A stretch of DNA of 51,361 nucleotides from JALOPX01 sp041309605 (GCA_041309605.1 JBFYZH010000030.1:1-51361); one strand, 5' to 3'. Shown: positions 33,698 to 42,905, numbered from the stretch's first letter. The notes: generated by a model not told the origin, from the letters alone. Numbers and translations are program-made.

Positions 33698-34375
33698 ATG
33701 AAAGGGCAAACACTGTCATTCCTCTTCCTGGTAATGATCGTTGTTGTGCTGCCGATAAATCTGCACGCACAGGCCATGCCGGATTCACTAAAACTCGAAT
33801 TCGATTTCGAGGGGATGGGGAACATGATTTCGATGTCCCCGCCTGTTTATTCCGGCGAAATAACGACAGGAGACCCGCTCGTGACCGGCGGAACATGGTG
33901 GGTCAGTATCGATGATACCGGCTGGCCTTCGACGGCCGATCCGGAGGCCAGGTGGGAGTATATTTTTACGAACTACTTCACATACAAGCCCATGCCCAGC
34001 TCTTGGACGGCCTGCTTCGATGTTACGACCCTTGCAGATAAGCCGACATGGGAGATACAGCATCCTGTCAACGGCAAGCTGGGCGGAACTCTCGTAATAT
34101 CGTTCACGTATGGGGACTGGGATTTAGACGGCGTACTCGACCTCGAGGAGCGGACAGAAGGGTTTTTTGAAGGTACCATGATGGTCATGAAATACGGAAA
34201 GGGAAATTTCGCGATGTACTGTGGTCTGGGGGGATATAACGGTGTGTGCTATAACGACGATCCGGCAAACTGGGTGGATGATTTCGTAGGGGGCCACTGT
34301 GTCATGGATCTTGTCAACTGTTCGATCGGAAATGAAAATGCGAGCTGGGGATTCGTGAAATCCCTGGGTAAGTAG
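33698..34375 (+). CDS. Secreted protein of an unrecognised family (SPPV motif), paralogue B
   Basis: 225 residues from the ATG at 33698, with AAAGGAAG upstream; the two preceding TTG codons are in frame but less likely. Signal peptide ending NLHAQA. Landmarks match paralogue A: SPPVYSGEI, WWVSIDDTGWP, RWEYIFTNYFTYK, LGGTLVISF, the acidic loop DWDLDGVLDLEE and a C-terminus reading NCSIGNENASWGFVK. Cysteine positions in the C-terminal half are similar but not identical. Located 29 bases after paralogue A, so a dicistronic unit is likely. Convergent with tonB-like gene 4 bases away. Confidence 0.75.
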   Translation: MKGQTLSFLFLVMIVVVLPINLHAQAMPDSLKLEFDFEGMGNMISMSPPVYSGEITTGDPLVTGGTWWVSIDDTGWPSTADPEARWEYIFTNYFTYKPMPSSWTACFDVTTLADKPTWEIQHPVNGKLGGTLVISFTYGDWDLDGVLDLEERTEGFFEGTMMVMKYGKGNFAMYCGLGGYNGVCYNDDPANWVDDFVGGHCVMDLVNCSIGNENASWGFVKSLGK

Positions 34376-34379
34376 GGAA

Positions 34380-35030
34380 TCATCCCGGCTGAAATCCTAT
34401 GGTAAGGCGTGTCCACATAGAAGTGGGTACGCCTTTTATTTCACCCGGGATAAACCTGATTTTCCGGGCTGCGTCGATGGCGCTTTCGTTCAGACGCCTG
34501 TCGCCAAGTCCCTGTGATATCTTTACTTCCATAACATCGCCCTTTTCATCCACAAAAAGAAGCAGTTCCACTTTTCCTGTTATTTTCCGATCGACACCGT
34601 CCGGAAACTTGGGCCATGGCATGAACAGCGGTTTGGGTTCGACAAAATTTCTTCGCGGTCCCGGTGCGCCGTCGCTTCCGCCGCTACGACCGCCTTTCTG
34701 CACCGGTTCAATGTCCATCGCCGGTTCGCCGAGTTCGTCGAGGAAAGATTTTTCGGCCGTATCGTCATCCGCGATTTCCGCCTGAATGCCGGTTTCCGTA
34801 AAGACTGTAATATCATCGAAATATGGCTGCGTAGACGGGGGCTGTTCGATCAACCTGAATCCGGAAAAACCCTCGTCTACGGGAGGGGCTTTTCTAAAAA
34901 CCTCCATATATCCCGTTTTGAAAAAAACGAAGAATCCAAGATGCGCGATAAGGGCGATGCCGATGATCATGAGCCATTCGGACTGTTTCCTTCCCGGTCT
35001 GAAAAAATCGTATTTATTTTGTCCAGGCAT
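34380..35030 (-). CDS. TonB-family energy-transducing protein
   Basis: 216 residues. A single membrane anchor lies near residues 20-37 (LMIIGIALIAHLGFFVFF), followed by an acidic periplasmic linker and the C-terminal TonB domain (about residues 140-216) with ITGKVELLLFVDEKGDVMEVKI and ESAIDAARKIRFIPG. It should span inner membrane and periplasm and couple the proton motive force to outer-membrane receptors. The Pro-rich spacer typical of E. coli TonB is short here. No ExbB, ExbD or receptor gene is adjacent. The binding lipoprotein at the far end of the window could belong to an uptake route using it, but that is speculation. Confidence 0.88.
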   Translation of the reverse strand: MPGQNKYDFFRPGRKQSEWLMIIGIALIAHLGFFVFFKTGYMEVFRKAPPVDEGFSGFRLIEQPPSTQPYFDDITVFTETGIQAEIADDDTAEKSFLDELGEPAMDIEPVQKGGRSGGSDGAPGPRRNFVEPKPLFMPWPKFPDGVDRKITGKVELLLFVDEKGDVMEVKISQGLGDRRLNESAIDAARKIRFIPGEIKGVPTSMWTRLTIGFQPG

Positions 35031-35156
35031 GATTCGTTTCAGATCCTTCTTGCCACGAGTATTTGCGTCCGGGCGGCCTTAAGTAGTATCTTTCCATCAG
35101 TAGTTAGTATATTATTTCGGCCGGGATCGCGCAAGAAACCTTAGAGGGTGCGATTA

Positions 35157-35786
35157 ATGGGTATTATTCCCCGTAGGGAGATCACCGTTCCGAATATCCT
35201 GACGTTGATCAGGATTATCGCGGCGCTTGTCGCCATGTTCATTGTCCGGGATGAAAAATATGCCGCCATAGCGGCCGGGATACTGATCGGCGCATCGATC
35301 CTCGACTACTTCGACGGCTGGTACGCGCGTAAATTCCATCAGAAGACAAGGCTCGGCGCCCATCTGGATCCCTTCGCAGACAAGGTCCTGATCGCCGCGG
35401 GTTTTCTCATCCTGTGCGACGTGTTGCAATGGAGGTGGTTCAACGCCTTTGTCGCCGTCATATTGGCGAGGGAGGTTGCCGTGACCGTTTACAGGATGAT
35501 TATAAAAAGAAGGTACGGCCGATTTTTGCCTGCCGGCAGGTTCGGCAAGATAAAGACGGCCGTTCAGTGCATTGTCGCCGATGCGATGCTTTTTTATATA
35601 TTTATTTTCCCCGCAGAAATGCCGCCTCGGAAATGGATTGTTTTTACGTGCATGGCGTTCACGACTTTCGTTACGATAGATTCCGGACTCAGGTACATGT
35701 TACCGGCGTGCCTGGACGGAAAGAAACGCTCGGTGCTTGAGAGGTTGTTGCAGTTGATATCAAGTGCACGGGCAAGGGAGGCATGA
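35157..35786 (+). CDS. pgsA: CDP-diacylglycerol-glycerol-3-phosphate phosphatidyltransferase
   Basis: 209 residues from the ATG at 35157, with AGAGGG upstream; an in-frame GTG at 35148 is an alternative. The CDP-alcohol phosphotransferase signature D-G-x2-A-R-x8-G-x3-D-x3-D is complete in DYFDGWYARKFHQKT followed by RLGAHLDPFADK. N-terminal VPNILTLIRI is typical of PgsA. Membrane protein with about five or six segments that makes phosphatidylglycerol phosphate. It ends one base before the start of the nitroreductase gene, so the two are probably translated from one mRNA. Confidence 0.9.
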   Translation: MGIIPRREITVPNILTLIRIIAALVAMFIVRDEKYAAIAAGILIGASILDYFDGWYARKFHQKTRLGAHLDPFADKVLIAAGFLILCDVLQWRWFNAFVAVILAREVAVTVYRMIIKRRYGRFLPAGRFGKIKTAVQCIVADAMLFYIFIFPAEMPPRKWIVFTCMAFTTFVTIDSGLRYMLPACLDGKKRSVLERLLQLISSARAREA

Positions 35787-35787
35787 A

Positions 35788-36312
35788 ATGGATATCTATG
35801 AGACTATACGAATGAGAACGAGTACGAGGGATTACCGGCCTGATCCTGTGGAGGAGGAGAAACTTCTGAAGATACTGGAGGCAGCCAGGCTTGCTCCGTC
35901 CGGGAAAAACGGTCAGCCATGGACCTTCATCGTAATACGTGATCCACGGACGAGAAAGAGACTCGTACCTGCCTGCAAGAACCAGCAATACATGGAGGAT
36001 GCTCCTGTCGTGATAGCCGCGTGTGGAAGAGAGGAAGAGGCGTATAAAAAGATGGGGGGATACTGGAACAGCCTGCCCGTCGACATAGGCATCGCTCTTG
36101 AGCATCTGATGCTGGCGGCACAGGCGGAAGGATTGGGAACATGCTGGATCGGCGCTTTTATCGAGGAGGAAGTGAGGGAGATTCTGTCGGTCCCACCGGA
36201 AGTGAAGATCGTGGCTCTTACGCCCGTTGGTTATCCGGCGTCAGAACGAATATTCAAGCCGAGAAAACAGTTAAACGAAATCGTAATGTACGACAAATGG
36301 GAGGAGAAATGA
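35788..36312 (+). CDS. Nitroreductase-family flavoprotein
   Basis: 174 residues from the ATG at 35788, with AAGGGAGG (35774-35781) 6 bases upstream. N-terminal IRMRTSTRDYRPDPV and EAARLAPSGKNGQPW form the FMN-binding part. LAAQAEGLGTCWIGAF is the C-terminal FMN/dimer element, and it ends with ALTPVGYPA. The short form is about 170 residues, so it is a minimal member. It would reduce a quinone, nitro compound or similar with NAD(P)H; the substrate is unknown. Its stop overlaps the start of the following small gene (ATGA). Confidence 0.9.
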   Translation: MDIYETIRMRTSTRDYRPDPVEEEKLLKILEAARLAPSGKNGQPWTFIVIRDPRTRKRLVPACKNQQYMEDAPVVIAACGREEEAYKKMGGYWNSLPVDIGIALEHLMLAAQAEGLGTCWIGAFIEEEVREILSVPPEVKIVALTPVGYPASERIFKPRKQLNEIVMYDKWEEK

Positions 36313-36698
36313 ACGGAAAGGCGTTACGATCTGTGTTGATACTTTTTATGATCGGAACGTTTGTATCGGCAACGCAGGTTTCTTCCGGTACGGCTTTTAA
36401 AGGAGATGAGGATTTTGATCTTGGGGAAATGGTCTTATCGCCGCCTGTTTTCACGGGCGAGATCGGATCCTCGTCGTATCATTGCGCTCCTGACACCATG
36501 GAGACGATAGAGATAGAGCTGGAAAAAGACACCGGGAAGAATATTTACAAGGAAGTCGCAATGGTCGCCGTTATCTCCGCTTTCGCGTTCTTCGTCATCA
36601 AGACCGTATTTTTCGGCGAAGAGGAGGAGACGGAGACCGACACGGGCGGCGGTAAGGATATTCCTTCTTCCACCACCTTCGTCGTTTTCAATCCGTGA
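36309..36698 (+). CDS. Small secreted or membrane-anchored protein with the SPPV motif
   Basis: 129 residues. The ATG overlaps the stop of the nitroreductase gene and follows GGGAGGAG. Signal peptide of about 25 residues. Early mature sequence LSPPVFTGEIGSSS matches the SPPV[WYF][ST]G[EN]I landmark of the two paralogues at 32964 and 33698, but the long domain that follows in those proteins is absent. Instead there is one membrane segment (VAMVAVISAFAFFVIKTVFF) and a short acidic tail. It could be a truncated or membrane-linked member of the same family. No function can be assigned. It overlaps the convergent GWxTD gene by 11 bases. Confidence 0.65.
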   Translation: MNGKALRSVLILFMIGTFVSATQVSSGTAFKGDEDFDLGEMVLSPPVFTGEIGSSSYHCAPDTMETIEIELEKDTGKNIYKEVAMVAVISAFAFFVIKTVFFGEEEETETDTGGGKDIPSSTTFVVFNP

Positions 36699-38694
36699 CG
36701 ACGAATTCTTTTTCCCTGGTCAGCGAGCCGCCGCTCAAAAGATCGAAGACGGATATAGAGATCATATACTTTCCGGGTTCCAGCGAACCGAGGTTTATCC
36801 GCAACCTGTCCGGCGCGGTGGATGAAGCGATACTCTGCTCGAAAGAACTGGTCATGTAGGGGGCCTTGTCGCCAACTGTTCCCCTGACGCTTCTTGACAT
36901 CCACCATAATACCTTGCGTAATCCGCCAAGACCCTCGTCCGAATCCGGTGGAGCCTTTATTGAATACGAAAGGCGGTATTTAGCAAGGTTGTCGAGGCCT
37001 CTGCTTAGGCCGTAGGTCTCGTATGCCAGGCATATGTCGCTGCCGTAGCGGTAAACGGGCAGGGGGTCGGGGAAACGTGTACACTCATCGCCCTTTCCCT
37101 GAAGCATCAGTCCGATATCTCCGGATATCAGTCCTTCTTCGTGGAGATCCATTATCTCTCCCGATCCTTTCCAAACGCCCCTGTGGAGGGGTTTCCCACC
37201 GGAAAATTCGATAGCGAAGTCGCATCCGCCTATTCTCGGCATGAGGTCGATCGGGAAGCTGAAGATGTAAAGGTGTTTCTGCATCCTGTCAACGACGAGC
37301 AGTGTGTCGGGATTTATCCGGTATACGTTGTTGACGATCCTGTTCCGTCCGGAATCGAAGATCGACAATGTGACGTCATATGTTTTACGGGGATCGACGA
37401 CTGCGGAATCAGGAAAAGCAACGGAAAAGTCAATACGGGTCATTTGTCCGTTTCCTCTTCTCCTTACGCTTTCGACGTACAGCGCTGTCGGGATATACGC
37501 GACGGGATACCTGTAGATCTGCGGCACGTTGTCGAGAATGTTTTGTGTGGCGTCGGCAAGGTGCCAGAATGACGAATCGATGGGTATATGATAATTGCCG
37601 TTTAGGAATTCATCCTGGAAGAACAGCCTGAAAGATGTTTTTTCATCGAAATATTCCCAGATGACAAATGGTCCGTTCAATCCTTCACCGAGGTCATAAA
37701 GCATCCTGTCGGGCAGTCCATACTTGATGAGAGCCGTTCCGCGGGCCGTCTCGTTTCCTTCCAGTCCTAGTCTTTTATGCTCGAGAAGCTCCCTGGCTAA
37801 AAAAACCCTTTCATAATGGGAAAGAAGCCTTTCGTTGATCTCGGTGGCGGGGGTCGGATCGTTCATAAGCCAGAACCTGCCTCTCCAATCATTTCTCGCG
37901 CCGGAAGGCCAGGTCACATACGCCTCGCTCTCTTCCAGCGGGAGAAGAAGCGACGTATCGAGATATATCTGTCTCTGATCCTCATCCATCAGTTCAAGCG
38001 CCCTTTCGAACTCCTTGCGGGATTTATCGAATTCTTCGAGACGGAAATGGATGCTTCCCATGAGCAGGTGATGCCTCGGATTGCCGGGATAGAATGATTC
38101 GGCCATTGAGGCATACTTTCCGGCGGTACTGTACATCCTGCGGAGAAGATGCAGAAATCCAAGGTTGAAAAGGGTGTCTTCGTGCCTGCCATCGATGGCG
38201 AAGGCTTTTTTATAGAGAAAAATCGCTTCTTCCTTCTGGACGGCGAAACACATGTTCTTCAGGTATTCCGCTTTTTTGATCCGTGCAAGGTGATACCATG
38301 CGTGAAAACAGCCTGGATCGAGTTTTATGGCCCGCCCGAAAGATGCCTCGGCCTCTCCCGTGAACTGCATCGCGTATAAGGTAAGTCCCTTTTCAACGTG
38401 ATTCATGGGATCGTCGGGGGCAAAGCGGATGGCTTTGTCTATTTCCTCGATAGAGATCCTTCGGGAATACGGTGTGCCCAGAAGCCGGTAATATACGGCA
38501 AGACGCCTGTGCAGCTCGCCGTCATCATTTATCGAAAGGCTGTCGCGTATGGAGACGATCCCGGAATTTAAATCTTCCGGTAAAATCGCCGAAACCGAGT
38601 CGACGAAATCGTCGGTGAAACACTGTCTTTTACATGGCGTGCACGAAAAGATAACGATCATACATGCAAATGATAAGAAGAGCGCGCTTCTCAT
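36688..38694 (-). CDS. TPR lipoprotein with a GWxTD-type domain
   Basis: 668 residues; GAGAGAG precedes the ATG. Lipobox-like IFSC near residue 18 suggests lipid anchoring. TPR-like repeats occupy about residues 85-240 (EKGLTLYAMQFTGEAEASFGRAI and similar). The middle part FWLMNDPTPATEINERLLSHYERV and the following RGTALIKYGLPD match the GWxTD domain found in many FCB-group and Acidobacteria proteins, for which no activity is established. The C-terminal third is beta-rich with LEPGKYMISISVFD. Expected in the envelope. It is transcribed divergently from the HD-GYP gene. Confidence 0.82.
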   Translation of the reverse strand: MRSALFLSFACMIVIFSCTPCKRQCFTDDFVDSVSAILPEDLNSGIVSIRDSLSINDDGELHRRLAVYYRLLGTPYSRRISIEEIDKAIRFAPDDPMNHVEKGLTLYAMQFTGEAEASFGRAIKLDPGCFHAWYHLARIKKAEYLKNMCFAVQKEEAIFLYKKAFAIDGRHEDTLFNLGFLHLLRRMYSTAGKYASMAESFYPGNPRHHLLMGSIHFRLEEFDKSRKEFERALELMDEDQRQIYLDTSLLLPLEESEAYVTWPSGARNDWRGRFWLMNDPTPATEINERLLSHYERVFLARELLEHKRLGLEGNETARGTALIKYGLPDRMLYDLGEGLNGPFVIWEYFDEKTSFRLFFQDEFLNGNYHIPIDSSFWHLADATQNILDNVPQIYRYPVAYIPTALYVESVRRRGNGQMTRIDFSVAFPDSAVVDPRKTYDVTLSIFDSGRNRIVNNVYRINPDTLLVVDRMQKHLYIFSFPIDLMPRIGGCDFAIEFSGGKPLHRGVWKGSGEIMDLHEEGLISGDIGLMLQGKGDECTRFPDPLPVYRYGSDICLAYETYGLSRGLDNLAKYRLSYSIKAPPDSDEGLGGLRKVLWWMSRSVRGTVGDKAPYMTSSFEQSIASSTAPDRLRINLGSLEPGKYMISISVFDLLSGGSLTREKEFVVTD

Positions 38695-38878
38695 ATCTCT
38701 CTCGAGTATCGTGACAGAATGATGTAACCCGATACAACGATATTAAATGCGTGGTAATTCGTCAAGAAGATTGATGATTGCCGGAAGCGGGGCGCAGATC
38801 GGAGCGAAAGGAATGATTATTGCAAGCAGAATTGACGGATTGGTGTGACGACTTCGACTTTTAATTCCGGAGAGGAAT

Positions 38879-40330
38879 ATGATGTCCAGGCTGGTTCTCG
38901 ACTGCCTGCCCGCTGAATTGCAATTATTCAATGACGCGATAACAAGCATGGCAAGGCTGCTCCTGCAGGTTAAACTGTTTCCAAAGGGCCATCCGTCCAT
39001 CGAATCTTCCCTTGATAAATCGTACTCATCCCTTGATAAAATGATACATGGACGATCCGATCTGGTTTTCAGAATCATGAGGGATTCGATCTGTTTCATG
39101 AATTTCAAGATAGATTTGAGCGACAAGGCGGATAAAAACCTTGCTCCGCTGAGAAACGCCTTCCGTCAGCTGTCAGTGGGAGAGATAGAATTCGGACATG
39201 AAACGCAGAAGGATGAACTGCTCGCCTTGATGGAGATATCGGCGAGCGTATTGAAAGGTGACAGAAAATTCGATTTCAGCGAAGCCTGGAGGCGGATCGA
39301 ACATGTAAAAATCAGACATGGTGTCAACAACGGTTTCTCCAATCGACAGTCGCCATCGGCCGCATCCGCAGGGACGGATGACAGCGGAAGCTGCTGCGGT
39401 AATGAGAATATAACCTGCCAGACAAGGATAGGGCAGGAAATAGGAAGTGTTCTCGAAAAACTCGAAAAGATACAGACAACGGAGGGAAAAACAGCCGGCA
39501 AGATGATACTGAAGCTGATCGAGACCGAGGGCGACAGCAACACGCTCGTTCTTTTTCTCAGATCCCTCAAGATGTACGACGAATACACGTTCACGCATTC
39601 AATCAATGTCGCGGTGATATCCGCCGCCACGGGGCGGCACATCGGATTGGACGAAAACAGCGCTGGAAGGATAGGTATCGCGGCATTAATGCACGATATC
39701 GGCAAGTTATATGTCCCGAAGAATATAATTCACAAAACGGGCCGACTTTCCCCTGAGGAGTGGCAGGTCATAAGGAAACACCCGGCGGATGGAGCCCGGA
39801 TTCTAAAGGAAGAAAAGGTCGATGATCATATCTGCAGAGTGGCTTATGAGCATCACATGAGATATGACAGAAAGGGATATCCAAATCCTCGTGATGGAAA
39901 AGAGATTCTCGACGCGAGCCATATCGTGAGGATCGCCGATTCGTATGATGCTCTGACGACAAAAAGAGCTTATCGCAGACAGATAAGTCCCTACGAGGCG
40001 ATAAAGCTCATGGCAAGGACAAGAGGGACTGAATTTCACGCTGAATATTTCGATATGTTTCTGCATATGATGGGGAATATCCCTATCGGAAGCACCCTTG
40101 AACTCGAAACCGGCGAAAAGGTACTTGTCGTGGATATCCGCAGCGGCCACGGTCTTCTCCCGCGCGTCCGACTGCTGACGGACCCGGACGGGAATGAAGT
40201 TACCGAAGAAACAATTATTGATCTGAACGATTTCGATCCCATCACGAGAAAAAACAGATATTCGATAAAAAACGTAGAGGACTCTGCTATAAGGAATCTT
40301 GAGATAGGTCAGTATCTTTTCCAGGAGTGA
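38879..40330 (+). CDS. HD-GYP domain protein, cyclic-di-GMP phosphodiesterase candidate
   Basis: 483 residues; GGAGAGGA precedes ATG 38879 (ATG 38882 is equally possible). The HD motif is H272-D273-IGK and the GYP element is HHMRYDRKG-Y334-P335, so both signatures survive, though the usual HHERxDGxGYP has E to M and G to R changes. The N-terminal 200 residues form a helical domain I do not recognise. It contains a Ser/Ala/Cys-rich linker around residues 160-185 with SCCGNENITC, which could bind metal or form disulfides. The C-terminal 80 residues (ELETGEKVLVVDIR) form a small beta-rich tail. No GGDEF partner is in the window, and a lone receiver domain lies 1.4 kb away. Cytoplasmic. Confidence 0.9.
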   Translation: MMSRLVLDCLPAELQLFNDAITSMARLLLQVKLFPKGHPSIESSLDKSYSSLDKMIHGRSDLVFRIMRDSICFMNFKIDLSDKADKNLAPLRNAFRQLSVGEIEFGHETQKDELLALMEISASVLKGDRKFDFSEAWRRIEHVKIRHGVNNGFSNRQSPSAASAGTDDSGSCCGNENITCQTRIGQEIGSVLEKLEKIQTTEGKTAGKMILKLIETEGDSNTLVLFLRSLKMYDEYTFTHSINVAVISAATGRHIGLDENSAGRIGIAALMHDIGKLYVPKNIIHKTGRLSPEEWQVIRKHPADGARILKEEKVDDHICRVAYEHHMRYDRKGYPNPRDGKEILDASHIVRIADSYDALTTKRAYRRQISPYEAIKLMARTRGTEFHAEYFDMFLHMMGNIPIGSTLELETGEKVLVVDIRSGHGLLPRVRLLTDPDGNEVTEETIIDLNDFDPITRKNRYSIKNVEDSAIRNLEIGQYLFQE

Positions 40331-40347
40331 TAATCAATCGAAGAAAA

Positions 40348-40388
40348 GCCCAGGACGATCATCCTCACGTTTGATGATCACCCCGGGC
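40348..40388. terminator. Convergent hairpin between the HD-GYP gene and the minus-strand small secreted gene
   Basis: GATCATC/GATGATC (40357-40379) nested in GCCC/GGGC (40348-40388) with an internal loop. There is no long T run on either side, so efficiency is uncertain. Confidence 0.4.
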
Positions 40389-40411
40389 AAATTAGAATTG
40401 TTCCGTCTTCC

Positions 40412-40810
40412 TTACAGGGTTTCAGGCTTACCCAGCTGTTTCATCCTTCCATACACGGTCCATGAGTAGTTCACCTTGTCCGACGTGGAGTGGATGATGA
40501 ATTCCACCGGGGTTCCGGATTTCAGCGGTGTTTCGGAGGTTCTTGCAAGATAATCCTCCCCGTCCGTAACGGCACACCAGCCTTTCGGTGCGAAGACATT
40601 GACGATCGCGGCCTCGGGATCGATAAGTCTGATACCATAGATATCAGAACCTGTCGACGTAATGTTCAGTTTGATCATGAATCTGCCGTCTTCCATGGGG
40701 ATTACGGTTTTGCCGATTGACGCTTCGGCTCCTAGTGCTGACTGGCTGATTATCGTCAGGAATGCGATTGCGCTCAGCACATGAAGAACCCTGGTTCTCA
40801 GCGCGGTCAT
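40412..40810 (-). CDS. Small secreted protein, unknown function
   Basis: 132 residues from the ATG at 40810, chosen because GGGAG lies 8 bases upstream; an in-frame ATG at 40828 has no site. Signal peptide of about 27 residues ending SALGAEA. The mature part is about 105 residues with alternating hydrophobic strands (GRFMIKLNITSTG, IYGIRLIDPEAAIVNVF), which looks like a single Ig-like or immunoglobulin-type beta sandwich. No family recognised. A promoter pair lies just upstream on the minus strand. Confidence 0.72.
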   Translation of the reverse strand: MTALRTRVLHVLSAIAFLTIISQSALGAEASIGKTVIPMEDGRFMIKLNITSTGSDIYGIRLIDPEAAIVNVFAPKGWCAVTDGEDYLARTSETPLKSGTPVEFIIHSTSDKVNYSWTVYGRMKQLGKPETL

Positions 40811-40836
40811 TTTGTTTTCTCCCATCATGTTAAATG

Positions 40837-40866
40837 ATTCTATTAATTTAGTAATTTAGGTTTCAA
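40837..40866 (-). promoter_or_regulatory. Candidate promoter of the small secreted minus-strand gene
   Basis: On the minus strand TTGAAA (40861-40866), an 18-base spacer and TAGAAT (40837-40842). It would give a leader of about 20 bases. Confidence 0.4.
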
Positions 40867-40985
40867 GTTCAATCAGTTGCCATTCACATGATTATTATAA
40901 CATAAAACCTGTTTCGATGTACAGGGGGGAAAAGATTTCCAGGAAAAGGGAATAAAAGAGTCGTTAAACGGCTGCTCCCGTATTC

Positions 40986-41015
40986 TTGCAACAAGGCAAC
41001 ATTTTTGTTTATAAC
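40986..41015 (+). promoter_or_regulatory. Candidate promoter of the small barrel-like gene
   Basis: TTGCAA (40986-40991), 18-base spacer, TATAAC (41010-41015). Leader of about 43 bases to the ATG at 41065. Confidence 0.45.
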
Positions 41016-41064
41016 AAGATAGGTAAAAGAAACTTGAGGAATAGAGGTTGCAGAATGCCCCGGC

Positions 41065-41643
41065 ATGAAGAATTATATTTGTTTCGCTCTGATTATTGTA
41101 TTGGTATCCGGGTCAGCGGAGGCATCGTCATTCGACACCGGCGGGCTCGAAACGCATATCGGAGTTAATTCAGCGGTTTTCGTTCCGTGGCACCACAGGA
41201 CCGTAGCTTATGGATATGGTTTCAGTCTGGTGATGCGGCCCTCGTATGCGAAATATCTTTTCGACCAGCTGGAACAATGGAATCTTGGGCTCGCTCTCCA
41301 GTCCACATCGCAGCATGTATCCGATGGTTTCATTTTCAGAGACACAATTGCGAGTCTGAGGTACTACTTCAACCGTGGAGATTTCGGACCCGGGTGGGAG
41401 AGCGGTTTCGTCGGAGCTGGAATCGGTCTGGCAACCGTCTCCTGGTCCGGCAACGGATCCACAGGATCGCGGAAGAACAAGGATTATATCCTGGAGGCCG
41501 GATATGAATTTGATATCGAGAACACCTTCAAGCTGCCTCTGATATTCATGTTCCACATAAATTACCGGCTGATTGACATAGAACCTGTAAGCTATACGGG
41601 CATGGGAGTGGCGATCAGCATTTGCTACGGTGTCAGCGATTGA
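41065..41643 (+). CDS. Predicted small outer-membrane beta-barrel protein
   Basis: 192 residues. No strong ribosome-binding site is seen, but the signal peptide begins at this ATG (KNYICFALIIVLVSGSAEAS). The mature chain alternates aromatic and polar residues in strand-like stretches (GYGFSLVMRPSYAKY, NLGLALQSTSQHV, ASLRYYFNRG, GFVGAGIGLATVSW, YILEAGYEFDI, MFHINYRLIDI, GVAISICYGV), about eight strands, as in small OmpA/OmpW-like barrels. The C-terminus is not a canonical aromatic end. No family is recognised and no partner is adjacent. Confidence 0.7.
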   Translation: MKNYICFALIIVLVSGSAEASSFDTGGLETHIGVNSAVFVPWHHRTVAYGYGFSLVMRPSYAKYLFDQLEQWNLGLALQSTSQHVSDGFIFRDTIASLRYYFNRGDFGPGWESGFVGAGIGLATVSWSGNGSTGSRKNKDYILEAGYEFDIENTFKLPLIFMFHINYRLIDIEPVSYTGMGVAISICYGVSD

Positions 41644-41764
41644 CCAGGCCCCTCTTTTTCGCCGTTTATGGCACATTACTTTCTATTGAAGCAGGGTGGA
41701 GGGAATTACGAATCGGCGGTCGTGACATGACACGTATATCTGTACCGTTTCCAGGAGATTATAA

Positions 41765-42136
41765 ATGAACCGGAAGATTCTTATCGTCGATGACGAGATG
41801 CATCTTGCAAAAATACTGCAGTTTACGCTCGACCACGCGGGGTACACGACAGCTCTGGCCTTCGACGGCAAAGAAGCGCTGTCGATGGTGCTCAAGGAAG
41901 ATCCCGATCTTATAATTCTGGATCTCATGCTTCCAGGCGTTGACGGCTATAAGGTCTGCAATATTCTTAAGAACGACGAAAAACTCAGGCGCATACCCGT
42001 GATAATTCTGTCGGCAAGGGACTTTGAAAATGAAGTGCTGGAAGAACCGCTTTCCGCGGACTTGTTGCTGCAGAAACCTTTCAACATCGAAGAACTCCTG
42101 TCGGAGATCTCCCGTCTTGTTACACGGGAAAGCTGA
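41765..42136 (+). CDS. Stand-alone response regulator receiver domain
   Basis: 123 residues; ATG follows CAGGAG. CheY-like fold: D9-D10 acidic pocket, phosphoacceptor D53 in LIILDLMLPG, Ser in VIILSARD and Lys in LLLQKPFN. There is no output domain. Could relay phosphate to a partner or act by protein contact. No histidine kinase is encoded nearby; the HAMP-like membrane protein on the opposite strand and the HD-GYP protein are the only signalling neighbours. Convergent with the next gene. Confidence 0.92.
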   Translation: MNRKILIVDDEMHLAKILQFTLDHAGYTTALAFDGKEALSMVLKEDPDLIILDLMLPGVDGYKVCNILKNDEKLRRIPVIILSARDFENEVLEEPLSADLLLQKPFNIEELLSEISRLVTRES

Positions 42137-42157
42137 ACGACTCACGCCGGAATATTG

Positions 42158-42796
42158 TCAACTCGGCTGCATGAACAGAGAGCCATCTTTATCGGTTGCT
42201 TCCGGTTGTTTTGTTTTGATGGGTTTATGGGTTTTTGCCAGCCGGATCTCCCTGTTGAGGATCATCTCCTCGATCCCGGATTTGAGCTGCCCGATCCCGG
42301 CCGCTGGCGGGATGATTTCAATGAATTTTTTCAGTTGCGCGATCTCCTTCTCATCACGAGACCTGAGGGCGGTTATAAGCCGGGAGCAGGATAATTCCAT
42401 TTCTTCGAAAGGACCGGTTTCGATTTCCAAATCGTTTTCCGGAAGAGTGGTTTCGGTAATTTCCTGGATCTTTTTCTGGACTCTGGCAATGGGACTGAAC
42501 ATCCTGGCCGTAATGAGCTGCGTGAGGATATAAAAGGATCCCATCAATATCGCGGAAAAACCGAAGGTGTTCAGCATCAGAAGACTCTTCAATTTATTGG
42601 CGATGGGTTCGAGTTCGGGAAACTGCTTCGTTATCGCCGAAGCTCCGGAGATCAAGCCGAAGTAAAACGAAAATCCGAACGCCAGAGCCACTGTAAGCGT
42701 ACTGAAAAGAACAAGCAGCCTGATGCGGTTTTTAATGCGGTTTGCGAAAACATCGCCTGAGGCGGTGATTGCGGATTTGTAGTAATTCTCAGTCAT
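42158..42796 (-). CDS. Membrane protein with two transmembrane segments and a HAMP-like region
   Basis: 212 residues from the ATG at 42796, with AGGGAG about 7 bases upstream. Two hydrophobic segments around residues 30-50 and 75-100 frame a small external loop. The second is followed by MFSPIARVQKKIQEITETTL, which has the Pro and heptad pattern of a HAMP linker, then a cytoplasmic helical tail ending in a Lys/Thr-rich, probably disordered segment. There is no kinase, cyclase or methyl-accepting domain. It may be a signalling fragment or an adaptor. Transcribed towards the receiver-domain gene. Confidence 0.72.
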   Translation of the reverse strand: MTENYYKSAITASGDVFANRIKNRIRLLVLFSTLTVALAFGFSFYFGLISGASAITKQFPELEPIANKLKSLLMLNTFGFSAILMGSFYILTQLITARMFSPIARVQKKIQEITETTLPENDLEIETGPFEEMELSCSRLITALRSRDEKEIAQLKKFIEIIPPAAGIGQLKSGIEEMILNREIRLAKTHKPIKTKQPEATDKDGSLFMQPS

Positions 42797-42905
42797 GATA
42801 TTCTCCCTTATATAATTAGGGGTATCCGGCATGGATAATCCCGTCCGGATAGATCAGCCCATGACAACGTCATCAATATCCATGCCAGAATGAGTCGAGT
42901 AATAT

